Origin: Dyadobacter sp. 50-39
GTDB taxonomy: Bacteria; Bacteroidota; Bacteroidia; Cytophagales; Spirosomataceae
Length of the DNA: 64,000 bases
Assembly (NCBI GenBank): GCA_001898145.1
Contig: MKSR01000047.1
Span: forward strand, 124,001-188,000
Direction of reading: 5' to 3'
Shown: piece after piece, positions 63,409 through 64,000 of the stretch
Layout of the letters: every line of letters starts with the position of its first letter
Position numbering within the stretch: position 1 is the first letter of the stretch
The notes under the pieces: model-generated
What the model saw: the letters and a program-made list of their open reading frames with translations, nothing else
The model's database searches: none
What the model was told of the DNA's origin: nothing
Made by a program: the position numbers and the translations under genes

Positions 63409-64000
63409 ATGTGCCAAAACCATGGAGTAGCTTACATCCGGCCCGGCCAGGTCGAAGTGCAGGAAATCGAATACCCTAAACTTGCGCTGGGTGATCGCAA
63501 ATGTGAACACGGCGTGATTCTGAAAATCGTCTCTACCAACATTTGTGGTAGCGATCAACACATGGTTCGGGGGCGCACGACCGCGCCGGCCGGCCTTGTG
63601 CTCGGTCATGAGATTACCGGCTTGGTCATTGAGGCTGGAAAAGACGTTGAATTTGTCAAAGTCGGCGATCTTGTATCTGTGCCCTTCAATATTGCCTGTG
63701 GGCGCTGCCGCAACTGTAAGGAGGGTAAGACCGGCATCTGCCTTAACGTAAATCCGGCGCGTCCGGGTGCTGCATACGGCTATGTCGACATGGGCGGCTG
63801 GGTAGGTGGTCAGGCCGAGTATGTCATGGTACCCTATGCCGACTTCAATCTACTCAAGTTTCCGGACAGAGACCAGGCGATGGCTAAAATCAAGGATCTT
63901 ACCTTGCTGTCGGACATTTTCCCGACCGGCTTTCACGGTGCGGTTACCGCAGGGGTTGGTCCCGGATCGATTGTGTATGTGGCAGGAGCCGGACCGGTAG
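63409..64000 (+). CDS. fdhA: Glutathione-independent formaldehyde dehydrogenase (partial)
   Basis: The first 197 codons of a zinc-dependent alcohol dehydrogenase family enzyme; the frame runs off the window. Zinc ligands are Cys in NICGSDQHMVRGR, the GHE of LGHEITG, and the structural cysteines CGRCRNCKEGKTGIC. The segments LSDIFPTGFHGAVTAGVGPGSIVYVAGAGPV are typical of the Pseudomonas putida-type NAD-linked formaldehyde dismutase/dehydrogenase group. It oxidises formaldehyde to formate without glutathione. A palindrome lies just upstream. Confidence 0.88.
   Translation, partial: MCQNHGVAYIRPGQVEVQEIEYPKLALGDRKCEHGVILKIVSTNICGSDQHMVRGRTTAPAGLVLGHEITGLVIEAGKDVEFVKVGDLVSVPFNIACGRCRNCKEGKTGICLNVNPARPGAAYGYVDMGGWVGGQAEYVMVPYADFNLLKFPDRDQAMAKIKDLTLLSDIFPTGFHGAVTAGVGPGSIVYVAGAGPV

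Noticed and set aside
1-64000. CRISPR array, prophage or restriction/defence island
   Set aside because: No regularly spaced repeats, phage structural genes or defence families were seen anywhere in the window.

Overview
The window is a chromosomal segment of a Bacteroidota bacterium, most likely a Cytophagales/Spirosomaceae genome such as Dyadobacter. This rests on gene content (large PurL, ScyD/ScyE, DUF4136, DUF4468 and DUF2306 proteins, BON and DinB proteins, CheR-PAS histidine kinase, GH29 fucosidase, a type 9 secretion tail remnant), on weak Shine-Dalgarno signals, and on promoters with the Bacteroidota -7 box TAnnTTTG, seen for example before yjdM, purL, a DUF4468 gene and a response regulator. 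The genus is inference. I see no rRNA, tRNA or CRISPR array.

Layout. 1-5.9 kb: partial flavin reductase, a degenerate receiver protein, a GH13 amylase, and BON, small membrane, DinB and lipoprotein genes. 6-10.8 kb: DUF6544-like protein, an SDR, then a tripartite export set (HlyD-like adaptor, FtsX/MacB-type permease, ATPase) whose permease carries an in-frame TAA before its last membrane segment. 10.8-19.5 kb: MgtA-type Mg2+ ATPase, universal stress protein, lipoproteins, VOC protein, YjdM, DUF2306 protein, LLM oxidoreductase and a stress protein. 19.8-21.9 kb: PAS histidine kinase and a GntR/UTRA regulator. 21.9-23.3 kb: an AT-rich islet with an orphan IS66 TnpA-like ORF, an FkbM methyltransferase and a decayed IS3-type orfA.

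23.4-29.6 kb is a minus-strand sugar locus: MFS transporter, fucose/arabinose isomerase-family protein, a large secreted protein of unrecognised family, and an SGNH esterase. A 19-bp sequence is repeated exactly in the leaders of the transporter and the isomerase and is probably an operator. 30.5-35.4 kb is the most interesting block: five overlapping or nearly abutting minus-strand genes (ThiL/PurM-like, BtaA-like DUF3419, GNAT-like, diacylglycerol-kinase-like, UbiA-like), which look like an undescribed polar lipid or prenyl-lipid pathway. Upstream lie a universal stress protein and a CoA transferase.

38.2-42.5 kb: a response regulator overlapping a giant CheR-PAS-histidine kinase. 42.5-50.5 kb: SGNH proteins, SDR plus AraC regulator, DUF488, GH13 alpha-glucosidase, small unknowns and a DUF4468 protein. 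50.8-54.4 kb: purL. 54.5-56.3 kb: divergent TetR and membrane protein/cupin pair. 56.3-56.9 kb is a decayed intergenic zone with a T9SS tail relic, a 24-bp direct repeat flanking a 77-nt predicted three-way-junction RNA, and a 55-aa ORF. 57-64 kb: GH29 fucosidase, 2H phosphoesterase, Fpg/Nei glycosylase, AI-2E family permease, ScyD/ScyE lipoprotein, O-methyltransferase and a partial glutathione-independent formaldehyde dehydrogenase.
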